IMG/VR virus record: IMGVR_UViG_3300029787_000179
Location: 1 to 33,759 of that record
DNA: 33,759 bases
Source of the DNA: a virus
Direction: 5' to 3' (one strand)
In this document: piece after piece, positions 1-8,139 of the stretch
Numbering within the stretch: the first letter of the stretch is position 1
Layout: each line of letters begins with the position of its first letter
Notes under the pieces: generated by a model
Database searches by the model: none
What the model was told of the DNA's origin: nothing
The model's input: the letters and a program-made list of their open reading frames with translations, nothing else
Translations under genes and position numbers: made by a program

Positions 1-450
1 AGTTTCAATTCTTACCATTACTTGAGCGTAACCATCAGTTTCAGATCCAGTAGTTGTATTTACAACGAATACCATTCCTTTAATTAAAAAATTAACTGAG
101 GATCCACCAGATGCAACACCACCAGTAACAGTATCAGCATCAACAGTAAATGTATAACTAGAATCAGCAGAAACAGTAGAGCCACCATTTACAGCAGCAG
201 CTAGCAAGAAGTTTCTTGTTGTCATGTTTATTTTTGATCTATTCTCTAAGTAACGAAATACTGAGTCATCGGTAGGCGATTTAGCAACCTGCGAAAGGTA
301 TACGAAGAATGGGGATTCTTCAGGAGCCAATTCAGCAACTCGATCACTAAAATCATACAGCCTTCTCAGGTCTGGTCTTTGTCCAACACCAGCATCTTGA
401 GTAGCCGCAGTAATATTACTAGAGAGCTTAATTCCTTGTGTAAGCGACAT
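1..450 (-). CDS. Major capsid protein, N-terminal 150 residues (cut by window edge)
   Basis: Reading leftward from the ATG at 450 gives 150 uninterrupted codons that run off the left edge, so the C-terminal part is missing. The protein begins MSLTQGIKLSSN and contains RVAELAPEESPFFVYLSQV and SVFRYLENR near residues 37-70. I recognise this style from the N-terminal arm of HK97-fold phage capsid proteins. A GGAGA ribosome binding site lies about 8 nt upstream. It directly follows the scaffold gene, in the usual portal-scaffold-capsid order. The family call rests on context and these stretches, not on a search; another abundant head protein is the main alternative. Confidence 0.82.
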   Translation of the reverse strand, partial: MSLTQGIKLSSNITAATQDAGVGQRPDLRRLYDFSDRVAELAPEESPFFVYLSQVAKSPTDDSVFRYLENRSKINMTTRNFLLAAAVNGGSTVSADSSYTFTVDADTVTGGVASGGSSVNFLIKGMVFVVNTTTGSETDGYAQVMVRIET

Positions 451-473
451 TTTTAATAGTCTCCATATTTAGT

Positions 474-1337
474 TTAAAGTAATCTTCCAGCGTTGCCAGC
501 TTTTAAGATTCTATCCCAAGAAACATCTAACTCGCTTTTTACATTAGGTTCTCCACCTTGTAAAACACCAGCAGATCTTGGCATAGCTTGAGTTTCAGTT
601 ACAGCTTGTATGTTTTCTGATGAGGGAGCATTTTCTCCTTTATTATAAAATTGTCTATAAACATTAATAAGAAAATCAACTGGTAGCTGATCTCTTGGTG
701 TCATAGCAAAATTAATAAAGTCATCTACTTCCTTATCATCACCCATACCATACTTACCTTTTAACTCAGTCTTAAGATTTTGCATAGCAACTTGACTTTG
801 GATTCCAGCCATTTGTTCAGAAACAGCTTCATTTACCAAAGCCTTTTCCTTCTCTACACGTAACTTGTACGATGCAGATTCAGGTTTGTAATAGGCTTCC
901 CATGGGTCAAATGAATTTTCATCTACAATATTTTCTTGAGATTTAGCTTCATTATTTTGCGTAGGTTTTCCTTCGAGTTGTTGTTGTAAAGCTTGAACTA
1001 CATCTGGTCTAGATTCTAAAACAGATTGTAACTGTTGTAAAGGTTGAATTTGAGAACTTAATGCATCAAAATCAGCTTTTTGCTTATCATACATAGATTG
1101 AAATTTTCTACTTTCTTGTTCCCAATCAGTAGCATAATCAATCTGCTCTTCATTTCCTTCAGCAGTTATTTCGCTTGGAGCCCTATATTCTTCTTGTTGT
1201 GGCTCTTTAGCTACTTGTTCTTGTGGTTCATTAGATACAACTTCAACATCTGGCATAGAAATATCTATACCTTTTCTGTCTTGCTCTAATCTTTCCTCGT
1301 AAGTATTTCCTACTTTTTCTGTTGTTTGGTTTTCCAT
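474..1337 (-). CDS. Capsid scaffolding protein
   Basis: The 287-aa product is strongly acidic and rich in Gln and Glu, with a disordered N-terminal third. A predicted coiled coil rich in Q, L and A covers about residues 75-125, and a short basic tail (WDRILKAGNAGRLL) ends the protein. This profile, with placement between portal and capsid, is typical of phage scaffolds that template the procapsid and then leave or are cleaved. An AAAGGA ribosome binding site precedes the ATG. The 78-bp gap to the portal gene holds no convincing gene. No protease motif is visible, so this looks like a plain scaffold rather than a protease-scaffold fusion. The sequence itself is not family-diagnostic. Confidence 0.75.
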   Translation of the reverse strand: MENQTTEKVGNTYEERLEQDRKGIDISMPDVEVVSNEPQEQVAKEPQQEEYRAPSEITAEGNEEQIDYATDWEQESRKFQSMYDKQKADFDALSSQIQPLQQLQSVLESRPDVVQALQQQLEGKPTQNNEAKSQENIVDENSFDPWEAYYKPESASYKLRVEKEKALVNEAVSEQMAGIQSQVAMQNLKTELKGKYGMGDDKEVDDFINFAMTPRDQLPVDFLINVYRQFYNKGENAPSSENIQAVTETQAMPRSAGVLQGGEPNVKSELDVSWDRILKAGNAGRLL

Positions 1338-1415
1338 TTTATTCCTTTCTGAATCTTCTTACTCTAACTTTGGCAATACCTTTCGATATCCTAGGTAAGA
1401 CCTGACTCTATATTG

Positions 1416-3431
1416 TTAACCTTCAACGCCTTCTTCGGCACCCAATATGCCTTGTTCTTGCCTTTGTCCGAATCTAGCCTGCAAATCAGCTTTGTCAATT
1501 ACATTTTCTAACTTATTGAGATTCTTTCTTTCTTTTTCTTTCATTTCGCCCATTACACTATCTAATCCACTTTTGAACTTTTGAGTGATGGTTTGTTTTC
1601 TAGCGTTAATCATTTCACGCTCAGAAGTTTGTAAATCACCACGCAACTTTTTAACCTCTTGCTCAAGTTGTTTAATGTATGACTGCATCTGATTCATAGT
1701 ACCTTTTCGCTGCAGAACACCTTCTTTGTCATAGATTTCAGTTTTCTTTAAAACCTCGACATCATCTACCAAGCCCAACTTGTAAGCATCTAAATACATA
1801 TTGTACTCAGCCATCTTATTTGATGGTAGCGTTGAACCTGATATTATCCGAATATCGTGCTGACCTAATGATATATCATTATCTATAGACTGTAATTCTT
1901 TAGACTTATCATCGTAAAGTCTGTTATTTACAGTAAATTCTGTAATGTCATTATTAGGCTGCACTATTCTAAAAGTCTTTTTAAAGCCATAGTGTCCTTT
2001 AGCAAAGTTATAAACACATCTACCAAGAACATCTAAGCTTCCCTCTATATCCCTTAATTTAGATCTACCTCTTGACTCTCCCATTTCTTGCAACAAGTAC
2101 GTACCTCTAGCTGTATCAGCAGCACCACTTCTAAATCCTTGTAACAATTCTGGTATACCAAAATTTAAATCTATATAATTTTCTACTCTACTAATTAATG
2201 CATAGAATTCAGAAGACAAAGCCTGAGGTGCTGGATAATGAGGTTCTCCAAACTCTGGATTAAACTCAATAACAGCATTAGGGTTTGCCCAATCTCTTTC
2301 TAACTGACCAATGTCATCAACACTACCTTCTGGAACTAAAAGTTTTAAACCAGCAGAAGCTTGTGCATGACTTAAGGTTAAAGAAAATAATTTATTAATC
2401 AGTCTTTGAGAATCCTTAACCTTGTTTACATCGGACTTTGGATAAGGAGTGTTTGTCCAAATATTTGGGACTGGTATAATGGGGTATATATCAGTATTTA
2501 GCACTTGTTCATAAAGCAGTATTTGTCCAACTGTAGCCACATGTTTTATCCGAGTTTGCATAACCTCGACTGCTTCAACCAGTCCCGATTCTATGATTTC
2601 AGATCTTTCATTTACAATTTTTTGAAAAGATTCTAAATCAACTATTTTTTCTTCTTGAGTCTGTTTATTAAATAATCTATAAAAAGGAACTTTAATTTTT
2701 TCAAATCTCTCGAGAATTTTATACTTTGTGTATCCCTCTCTGTCGTAATCTTTTATAACATCGGGAGTAAAAGAAGATGAAGAGTTTTTTCTTTTAGAAG
2801 AGGGATAATCCTCTTCATCTGTTGAGCTATCAATATTATCAATAATTTCTTCTAGCTTTGGATATAATCCTAACAACTGATCTTTTGTAAGTATAGTAGA
2901 GAGAACCATAGATGATGCATCAGCGTAATGCCTATCTCTAGATGCTGGGTCTACATAAACACGAAAAGGACTAACACCAGTAATCTTAACATCACCTCTA
3001 CCAAAGTCTGATTCTGGGTCAACATAAACATAAAAGTATCCTATGCCAGATACTGAATAGTCATGAACAACTTGTTTAAAATGTGTATTACAGTTTGATA
3101 TGTCCCAAATGTATTCTAATATAGTTCGCCAAACATTTGATAATTTATAATCAGAATCTTCTCTGGCAACTGCAGTAAACTTTGGATTTCTTGATGTTAA
3201 TAAGGACTTTAACTTATCTACAGCAGCGTATACTCTATCTATAATAAAATCACCTTGTCCAACAGATTGAAGCATTTCTGATTCATCTGATGAATAATGA
3301 TTTCCTAAAACAAAATCTATAGCATCCCTGGCTTCTGTATCCCAGTTTGCTCTAGCATCTCTATACCTTCTAAATAAGTCTCTATTTCGCTGTGCTTCTT
3401 CATGCTCAGCAAATGTTTCTACGTAGTTAAT
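1416..3431 (-). CDS. Portal protein, probably starting at a rare AUU codon
   Basis: The head-tail portal would be about 671 aa and forms the dodecameric ring for DNA entry and tail attachment. The first ATG is at 3275, but the frame is open and protein-like well upstream (for example RRYRDARANWDTEARDAIDF) to a stop at 3453-3455. No ATG, GTG or TTG exists in that extension. An AUU at 3431-3429 has AGGAG exactly 7 nt upstream and lies about 20 nt after the predicted transcription start, so I chose it. The C-terminus has a coiled coil (IKQLEQEVKKLRGDL). Position between TerL and scaffold supports the portal call, as does the middle domain with SRDRHYAD-type sequence. A sequencing error at the start codon is the alternative. 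Confidence 0.78.
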   Translation of the reverse strand: MNYVETFAEHEEAQRNRDLFRRYRDARANWDTEARDAIDFVLGNHYSSDESEMLQSVGQGDFIIDRVYAAVDKLKSLLTSRNPKFTAVAREDSDYKLSNVWRTILEYIWDISNCNTHFKQVVHDYSVSGIGYFYVYVDPESDFGRGDVKITGVSPFRVYVDPASRDRHYADASSMVLSTILTKDQLLGLYPKLEEIIDNIDSSTDEEDYPSSKRKNSSSSFTPDVIKDYDREGYTKYKILERFEKIKVPFYRLFNKQTQEEKIVDLESFQKIVNERSEIIESGLVEAVEVMQTRIKHVATVGQILLYEQVLNTDIYPIIPVPNIWTNTPYPKSDVNKVKDSQRLINKLFSLTLSHAQASAGLKLLVPEGSVDDIGQLERDWANPNAVIEFNPEFGEPHYPAPQALSSEFYALISRVENYIDLNFGIPELLQGFRSGAADTARGTYLLQEMGESRGRSKLRDIEGSLDVLGRCVYNFAKGHYGFKKTFRIVQPNNDITEFTVNNRLYDDKSKELQSIDNDISLGQHDIRIISGSTLPSNKMAEYNMYLDAYKLGLVDDVEVLKKTEIYDKEGVLQRKGTMNQMQSYIKQLEQEVKKLRGDLQTSEREMINARKQTITQKFKSGLDSVMGEMKEKERKNLNKLENVIDKADLQARFGQRQEQGILGAEEGVEG

Positions 3432-3458
3432 ACTCGGACTCCTAAATGTATACTATAT

Positions 3459-3487
3459 AATATAATACTTTTTAACCCTTTTGTCAA
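3459..3487 (-). promoter_or_regulatory. Leftward sigma-70 promoter for portal-scaffold-capsid
   Basis: On the minus strand TTGACA (3487-3482) is followed by a 17-bp spacer and TATATT (3464-3459). It lies in the short gap between TerL and portal and would start transcription near 3452, giving a leader of about 20 nt to the AUU start. The -35 is preceded by AC and followed by AAA, as in the other copies at 6358-6386 and 7816-7844. It probably boosts late head-gene expression. Confidence 0.85.
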
Positions 3488-3494
3488 GTATTTT

Positions 3495-5081
3495 TTATGT
3501 TCTTTGTCCAGTAATCCAACTTCTTAATATAGATTTTTGTTTTTTCTTTTGATTAATATTATCATTTGCTTGAAAATTATCAGAGTTAAAACCTTTACTT
3601 AGGGGGGCTCTAGCATTTACAACTGAATACCAAAGGCCATCTAATAGGTCATCATTCTTTCCTTTTGGAAAATGAAACATTTCATCTACTAATTCTTGAT
3701 GTATTTTTTTATGAAATAATTTACCACGATTTACAATAGGGCATAGTGTAGATTCTATTCTATCTTCTTTTTTAATTCCATGTGGTGGTCTAACTCCCCT
3801 AGCTATACCAGGAGCCATTTTTCTATCGAAACCACTCATATTGTTTACAGAGTCTTTAATAATTCCTTGAGCACCTACGTGCTCTACGTTAACTCTTCTA
3901 ACTGGATTATATTGTTTTGCCATCTCAAATATTTTTTGTGGCATTTCATATAAAGGTAAATGATCGTGATAGTAATCTAATATATAATAATTTTTTTCAC
4001 TATCAATAGCTGTAACCATGATAACCTGATAATCACTATTTGCATTTGCTTCATAAGCTAAGTCTACACCCATATAAACATTTACTGGTATAACTCTGTC
4101 TTTTGATTTTATATAAGCTTGATTAGAGTTAGATACAAACTCATAATCATGATGCTGTAGTTTATCAATTTTAAATTTAGCAGTAGCTAAGTCTCTAGCA
4201 TCATTCATATACTCTTGTGCAAACTTATGTAACTGTCCTACATTTTCATAGTCTTTTCTTATTTGATTTATTTTATCTTTACTAAAATAAGACTCCCATA
4301 AAGGTTTGCCATCTTCTAATACCCTATGAAATATAACATCCCAAGTATAAGATTCGTTTTTTTCTTGGGCTTCAAGATATCCATCGTATATAGCCTGCAA
4401 TGCTGAATCGTAATGTACGATAGTGCCAATTAACCAAATGGATCCCTCGTTGCCCTTAGACTCTTCTAAGGATGGGTAAACAGTCGACATCAACCATTCC
4501 TTAATTTCTCTTCTTCTATCTGGTGTTTTTGTATTTAACTCAGATTCAAAGTCATCAAGAATAATATTTGTATACCTAGTACCTAGCTCAGATCGACCAC
4601 GCAATCTTTGGCTAGTACCTTTTGCTATAACTCTATCTCCACGACTGGTTGTTATTTCTTTTTCAGTCCACTTATCCCCAACCATATCTCCAAAATAATA
4701 ATGCAATGGACTATTAAACTCAATATGATTTTTAATATACTTTAAATGATCAACAGCTTGTCCTTGTTCTTCTGATACCCAAGCAGCAAATTCTTTCTTA
4801 CCTTTTGGATTAAAATATATTTTATGCAATAATGCAGCTTTAGCCATAGTAGATTTAGAATGACCTCTAGGCAAAACAACACAAAGTTTTCTAAGGCTTT
4901 TATCAAGCAACTTATTACCAACCTCATAATGAAAAGGAGCTGGTGTGCTTTTCATAAAATCATCTGGAAGAAACAGTTGACCAAAAGCTATAAGATCTTT
5001 TGATACTAAATTAAGAACTCTTTCTTTTTCAGAAAGACCACTTGAGTTTATATTAAAATTATCTATTGTACCAATCTCCAC
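3495..5081 (-). CDS. Terminase large subunit (TerL)
   Basis: This 528-aa protein is the DNA-packaging motor. It has an ATPase with Walker A PRGHSKST at residues 71-78 and Walker B IILDDFE at 173-179. A C-terminal RNase H-like nuclease follows, with acidic residues in MGVDLAYE (D340), NVEHVG (E400) and NDDLLDG (D477, D478, D481). Length and domain order match phage TerL. The likely start is GTG at 5081, inside the end of the GGCT gene (23-nt overlap), with no strong ribosome binding site, so translation may be coupled. TerS is two genes upstream and portal follows. Confidence is high because all catalytic motifs are present. Confidence 0.95.
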   Translation of the reverse strand: MEIGTIDNFNINSSGLSEKERVLNLVSKDLIAFGQLFLPDDFMKSTPAPFHYEVGNKLLDKSLRKLCVVLPRGHSKSTMAKAALLHKIYFNPKGKKEFAAWVSEEQGQAVDHLKYIKNHIEFNSPLHYYFGDMVGDKWTEKEITTSRGDRVIAKGTSQRLRGRSELGTRYTNIILDDFESELNTKTPDRRREIKEWLMSTVYPSLEESKGNEGSIWLIGTIVHYDSALQAIYDGYLEAQEKNESYTWDVIFHRVLEDGKPLWESYFSKDKINQIRKDYENVGQLHKFAQEYMNDARDLATAKFKIDKLQHHDYEFVSNSNQAYIKSKDRVIPVNVYMGVDLAYEANANSDYQVIMVTAIDSEKNYYILDYYHDHLPLYEMPQKIFEMAKQYNPVRRVNVEHVGAQGIIKDSVNNMSGFDRKMAPGIARGVRPPHGIKKEDRIESTLCPIVNRGKLFHKKIHQELVDEMFHFPKGKNDDLLDGLWYSVVNARAPLSKGFNSDNFQANDNINQKKKQKSILRSWITGQRT

Positions 5082-5421
5082 TTTCTATTACTCTAAATGA
5101 ATTACTACGCTGCAACATCTCATCTCCAGCAACATACATCCAAACATTTTCTGTAGAACCATTATCCATCTCTACATTCGTTTTAACTCTTCTATATAAA
5201 CCAGAACTAATACCTTCATACATATCGTATCTCATTAGCTCTTCAAAGCTAATATCATGCACTTCAACAACTGTTCCTTTACCCTTATCATTTTGTATTA
5301 CAGCTGGAAAATTTTTATGTCCTGGGTATACAAGAGATGATTTTTTTACCTTGCCAGTATTCTTAGAACCTTTTCTAAGCGTTCCATATACAGCAAGCTT
5401 TATATCTTTTTTATTATTCAT
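5059..5421 (-). CDS. GGCT/AIG2-like gamma-glutamylcyclotransferase
   Basis: This 120-aa protein has the hallmark YGTLRKGSKN at residues 13-22 and a later RYDMYEGI...YRR segment typical of the GGCT/AIG2 fold. Family members cleave gamma-glutamyl-amine or gamma-glutamyl-amino-acid bonds, releasing 5-oxoproline. It sits between a small Cys protein and TerL, in a packaging operon where no metabolic role is obvious. It starts at ATG 5421, overlapping the previous stop (TAATG) with GGAGTGA upstream. The phage also carries an amidotransferase and an amidoligase at 11-14 kb, so the three may act on related bonds. That link is inference. Its true substrate could instead be a host metabolite such as a glutathione-like thiol. 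Confidence 0.82.
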   Translation of the reverse strand: MNNKKDIKLAVYGTLRKGSKNTGKVKKSSLVYPGHKNFPAVIQNDKGKGTVVEVHDISFEELMRYDMYEGISSGLYRRVKTNVEMDNGSTENVWMYVAGDEMLQRSNSFRVIESGDWYNR

Positions 5422-5645
5422 TAACTCACTCCATGAACTGCTGGTAAACCAACAGAATCTATTTCTAAGTTATTATCATAAATAGTCATACAACTCATAC
5501 ATTCAACATACATTTTATTTTGATCTAAGTTTTTTATTATGTAAGCAGTAGGAAATAGTTTATGCCCACATAGTACACAACGACTAGACTTCAACTTCTC
5601 TGTTAGCTTCTGCAATTTGTTTAACTCCTCCTGATCCGATGGCAT
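5421..5645 (-). CDS. Small zinc-ribbon-like protein
   Basis: The 74-aa product has a short helical N-terminus (EELNKLQKLTEKLKS), then CVLCGHKLF and, about 25 residues later, CMSCM. This makes a plausible four-Cys zinc ribbon. It starts at ATG 5645 with AAAGGAG at good spacing, inside the end of the TerS-like gene (62-nt overlap), and ends in a TAATG overlap with the GGCT gene. I do not recognise the family. Its position among packaging genes suggests a DNA- or terminase-associated role, but nothing in the sequence proves it. Confidence 0.65.
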   Translation of the reverse strand: MPSDQEELNKLQKLTEKLKSSRCVLCGHKLFPTAYIIKNLDQNKMYVECMSCMTIYDNNLEIDSVGLPAVHGVS

Positions 5646-6348
5646 TTAATTGCTCCTTTGTAAATCCTTGAAAGACAGCAACTGACTCTGTTCTTTTATC
5701 TGTATCCATCATCCCACTGATTTGCATTAATGTTTTAATAGCTTGTATTTTATCTTTATCTTGAGACTCCCCATTGTCTACAATATGTTTCATTTGTTCT
5801 AGTAAATACAAAGGAGTAATCTCAGCTTCTGTAAGAATCTTATCTATTTCTTCTCTAATCAATTTTTGTATCCTTTTTGCTTTCATGAGTATTTTGGCTT
5901 GACCCTCAGCATATTTTTTATTATTAGTCGGATATGCTTTTAAAAAAGAGTCTACTATATTTTCACCTTTAGCAACAAATTGAGCAAAAAGAAACTCTCT
6001 GTGTGTTAATTTTTTTTTCTCAATTTTATGATTCCAGACTGTTTTATTAGCCAAGCCAAAAGAGTAAAGATTTTTTCTAGGCTCTCCCTCTATCTTAACA
6101 GTTTTATTGCAAACAAAGGTTCCTAATGGAACTCTTATATAATCTTTTGTCGCATCAGAGTCTTTTGATACTTTAAGCTTTCCACGTTTTAAAACCTGAC
6201 AAACTTGTCCATCATCTGAAACTATCCAACTACCCTCGTCTCCATCTCTCCAGTTGTTAACAACATCTGTGTTTACATTGTACTGTTTAAATTCTTCTAT
6301 ACTTTCGTATATAGGATGATTAACCTTATTAATCTTTCTGCTTATCAT
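5584..6348 (-). CDS. Terminase small subunit-like protein (TerS)
   Basis: The 254-aa protein probably recognises phage DNA for packaging. Residues about 115-165 (LTHREFLFAQFVAKGENIVD, SFLKAYPTNNKKYAEGQA) resemble the helix-turn-helix of phage small terminases. The next segment (EEIDKILTEAEITPLYLLEQ) and a helical stretch to about residue 215 fit oligomerisation. The first 110 residues are unusual and unrecognised. The gene lies just upstream of TerL with two small genes between. Its ATG is only about 9 nt from the -10 box of the promoter at 6358-6386, so the mRNA would be nearly leaderless. Another HTH phage regulator is possible, but position favours TerS. Confidence 0.75.
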   Translation of the reverse strand: MISRKINKVNHPIYESIEEFKQYNVNTDVVNNWRDGDEGSWIVSDDGQVCQVLKRGKLKVSKDSDATKDYIRVPLGTFVCNKTVKIEGEPRKNLYSFGLANKTVWNHKIEKKKLTHREFLFAQFVAKGENIVDSFLKAYPTNNKKYAEGQAKILMKAKRIQKLIREEIDKILTEAEITPLYLLEQMKHIVDNGESQDKDKIQAIKTLMQISGMMDTDKRTESVAVFQGFTKEQLNAIGSGGVKQIAEANREVEV

Positions 6349-6357
6349 CTATTATAT

Positions 6358-6386
6358 AATATAACCTATTTTATTGTTTTTGTCAA
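6358..6386 (-). promoter_or_regulatory. Leftward sigma-70 promoter for TerS-TerL
   Basis: Minus strand TTGACA (6386-6381), 17-bp spacer, TATATT (6363-6358). The -35 overlaps the stop codon of the exonuclease gene. Predicted +1 is near 6351, just 2-3 nt before the TerS ATG at 6348. Both hexamers and the spacer match the copies at 3459-3487 and 7816-7844 exactly. Confidence 0.85.
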
Positions 6387-7261
6387 GTAGCAGATCTATA
6401 TGCTACGTTTGTTTCTAATGTATTTGACTTGCCTCTGATATGTGGAGAATAGCAAGATGTGCAATAGTAAACATCATATGCACTTGCACCAGTATAGTAT
6501 TTCTTTTTATGTTTCTTAATAGAATCACTACCACATACAGAACAAACATTCTTATCCATCATAACAGCGATGTTAGGATGGTTTTTAATGTAAGGTCTTA
6601 GTTTTAAATACATTTGTTCTAGCCCCATAATATCATGCTTGTTATACTCTTCCATATCTTTAAGAGCTTTTCTATCTCCATTCATACAATCAAGCCAAAG
6701 CTGAAAGTCTGTTTCTAGCTTTTGTTCTAGACCTAAAAACTTTGTAATATAATCTTGCTTGTTAGAAGTTAGAGCAAATTCTTTTCTAGCCACTTTTAAC
6801 GTATCTATTGTTTTGTATGGCATTGGTGGCACAAAGTCATTACTTAAGAATCTAGCTTTTAATTTCTTAAGATCAAACTTGTCTCCGTTATGAGCAATAA
6901 CAATATCTGCTTCATTAAGAAGTTTCCAAACAGATTTAATTATTCTCTTGTCATTTCTTTCTTTTGCTTCTTTAGGAGTTAGTACATCACTTAATATGTT
7001 ATCATCATACAACCATTTAGCAGACCAGCTTAATACATACCAATCTATAGTTTTGTTATTATTATCTTTTATAATGTTATGTGGATATACATACTGTTTG
7101 CCTATACTCCAAACCCATACAGCTATTGGTGTGGTCTCTATATCAAGAAAAAGTATTTTGGGTAGCTTTGCATCAAAAGCATCTGCTTTATCCATAGCAG
7201 CAGTATTGCCTTTTACAAACTGACCCTTTGCATTACGATTGCCATCTGCTTGCCAACTCAT
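6383..7261 (-). CDS. Stand-alone DEDDy 3'-5' exonuclease with zinc ribbon
   Basis: This 292-aa RNase H-fold exonuclease is of the DnaQ/DEDDy type. Exo I is FLDIET (D40, E42), Exo II is AHNGDKFD (D130), and Exo III is YNKHD (Y206, D210), so all catalytic residues are present. A C-terminal zinc ribbon follows with CSVC (C240, C243) and CTSC (C267, C270). The N-terminus NRNAKGQFVKGNT resembles a basic tail I know from small terminase-like phage proteins. No DNA polymerase is fused or nearby. It starts at ATG 7261 in an ATGA overlap with the DUF1599-like gene. It may proofread for the host polymerase, trim recombination ends or process packaging ends; the sequence cannot decide. Confidence 0.88.
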   Translation of the reverse strand: MSWQADGNRNAKGQFVKGNTAAMDKADAFDAKLPKILFLDIETTPIAVWVWSIGKQYVYPHNIIKDNNNKTIDWYVLSWSAKWLYDDNILSDVLTPKEAKERNDKRIIKSVWKLLNEADIVIAHNGDKFDLKKLKARFLSNDFVPPMPYKTIDTLKVARKEFALTSNKQDYITKFLGLEQKLETDFQLWLDCMNGDRKALKDMEEYNKHDIMGLEQMYLKLRPYIKNHPNIAVMMDKNVCSVCGSDSIKKHKKKYYTGASAYDVYYCTSCYSPHIRGKSNTLETNVAYRSAT

Positions 7262-7602
7262 TTACCCCAAACCCTTTCTGCAACCAACTGAGCAATCACG
7301 CCATATACTGACAAATCTCTAAATGCATCCATGTATGTTTCATCTGATACTGCATTCTTACCACTATTTTTAATTATAATATTTTTTAATCTATTTACTT
7401 TATCATTCATTCGAATAACCAAAGCAATAAGAGACAACATTCTGTCGCTTTCATTTTCAAGATCTCCACCAAGCGTAATGTTGCCACTTCCATAATCATA
7501 TTGTTTTTTACAAAATAATTCATACTGTTCAGTTGTTATTTCTCCAAACCTTTCCATCATCTGAGGATACATGTCCTCTATCTTTTTAGTAATCTCTCTC
7601 AT
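7258..7602 (-). CDS. DUF1599-like (nucleotide modification associated domain 1) protein
   Basis: This 114-aa protein has LFCKKQYDYGSGNITLGG at about residues 29-46, then helices with RMLSLIALVIRMNDKVNRLK. That layout matches DUF1599, also named nucleotide modification associated domain 1, which recurs in phages. The family's biochemical role is not established; links to modified nucleotides come from gene neighbourhoods. No other base-modification enzyme is visible here. It has AAAGGAA before the ATG and is translationally coupled (ATGA) to the exonuclease. The family call rests on motif recognition only. Confidence 0.6.
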   Translation of the reverse strand: MREITKKIEDMYPQMMERFGEITTEQYELFCKKQYDYGSGNITLGGDLENESDRMLSLIALVIRMNDKVNRLKNIIIKNSGKNAVSDETYMDAFRDLSVYGVIAQLVAERVWGK

Positions 7603-7611
7603 TTGATTCCT

Positions 7612-7809
7612 TTATAATGTTATTGCTGGTACTACAACTCTAGTAAAATAATTACACTCTGTGTCTATGGTACATTCCTTTCCTTGTCTTTTAGAATCGA
7701 TACGCATAATTAGTTTGCGATCAACAGAATACATATCACACCCTAGACATCTACCATTATCCCAGTTAGCACAATAGGTGCGTGCATCTTGTTTTTTATA
7801 TTTTTTCAT
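7612..7809 (-). CDS. Unknown 65-aa Cys-rich protein, leaderless start
   Basis: The open frame extends upstream to 7968, but that part would cross the promoter at 7816-7844 and encodes an implausible Tyr/Ile-rich stretch. The start is therefore ATG 7809, giving MKKYKKQDARTYCANWDNGR and about 65 residues in all. Cysteines occur as CANWDNGRCLGC and later CTIDTEC, consistent with metal binding or disulphides. Only 6 nt separate the -10 box from the ATG, so the A of ATG is the predicted +1 and the mRNA would lack a leader. It is the first gene of the leftward block. No family is recognised. Confidence 0.65.
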   Translation of the reverse strand: MKKYKKQDARTYCANWDNGRCLGCDMYSVDRKLIMRIDSKRQGKECTIDTECNYFTRVVVPAITL

Positions 7810-7815
7810 ACACTC

Positions 7816-7844
7816 AATATAATACAAAAAGAAACTTTTGTCAA
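7816..7844 (-). promoter_or_regulatory. Leftward sigma-70 promoter heading the left operon
   Basis: Minus strand TTGACA (7844-7839), 17-bp spacer, TATATT (7821-7816). It is back to back with the rightward promoter at 7859-7887, with 14 bp between the two -35 boxes. A protein bound between them could switch both. Predicted +1 coincides with the ATG at 7809. Confidence 0.88.
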
Positions 7845-7858
7845 GTTTTATTTTTTTC

Positions 7859-7887
7859 TTGACAAATGCTATTAAAGTACTTATATT
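7859..7887 (+). promoter_or_regulatory. Rightward sigma-70 promoter (probable early promoter)
   Basis: TTGACA (7859-7864), 17-bp spacer, TATATT (7882-7887), preceded by a T-rich stretch that could act as an UP-like element. It would start near 7894, giving a leader of about 200 nt before the lipoprotein gene, and transcription could run to the terminator at 9323-9352. Confidence 0.88.
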
Positions 7888-7912
7888 GTATATAGCTAAA
7901 CTAGAGAAATAA

Positions 7913-7936
7913 ATATATAATATATATATTATATAT
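7913..7936. repeat. 24-bp perfect AT palindrome
   Basis: The sequence is its own reverse complement, built of TA steps around a central block. It lies about 20 nt inside the leader made from the promoter at 7859. It may be an easily melted or cruciform-forming site or an operator. Simple AT composition makes some palindromy likely by chance. Confidence 0.5.
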
Positions 7937-7989
7937 AAACTATATAAAGAAAAATAAGTTATTAACATAACTTAGAAAAAGAAAAATAT

Positions 7990-8139
7990 ATGACCTATAG
8001 AAAAATTTTACCAAAAAATTTACAGAAATGGGTTTATAATATATCAGCACCTTATAAAATAAAAACTAAAGAAAGGTTAGAAAAAAACCAAAATGAAAAA
8101 ATCACTCTCTGTGTTGTTACTGTTGATTGGTTGCAGTAA
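7990..8139 (+). CDS. Possible 49-aa basic leader ORF overlapping the lipoprotein gene
   Basis: An ATG at 7990 opens a 49-codon frame (MTYRKILPKNLQKWVYNISA at the start) in the leader of the promoter at 7859, ending inside the lipoprotein gene in another frame. The product is Lys-rich and has no membrane segment. There is no clear ribosome binding site, only purines upstream. It could be a translated leader peptide that couples translation to the lipoprotein, or a chance frame. Confidence 0.3.
   Translation: MTYRKILPKNLQKWVYNISAPYKIKTKERLEKNQNEKITLCVVTVDWLQ

Noticed and set aside
5066-5485. 139-codon rightward frame over the GGCT gene
   Set aside because: It is antisense to a clear GGCT-like gene with known motifs; its Ser/Leu-rich product is a shadow.
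7809-7968. Upstream extension of the 65-aa gene to ATG 7968
   Set aside because: It would cross both divergent promoters and encode a low-complexity Tyr/Ile stretch.
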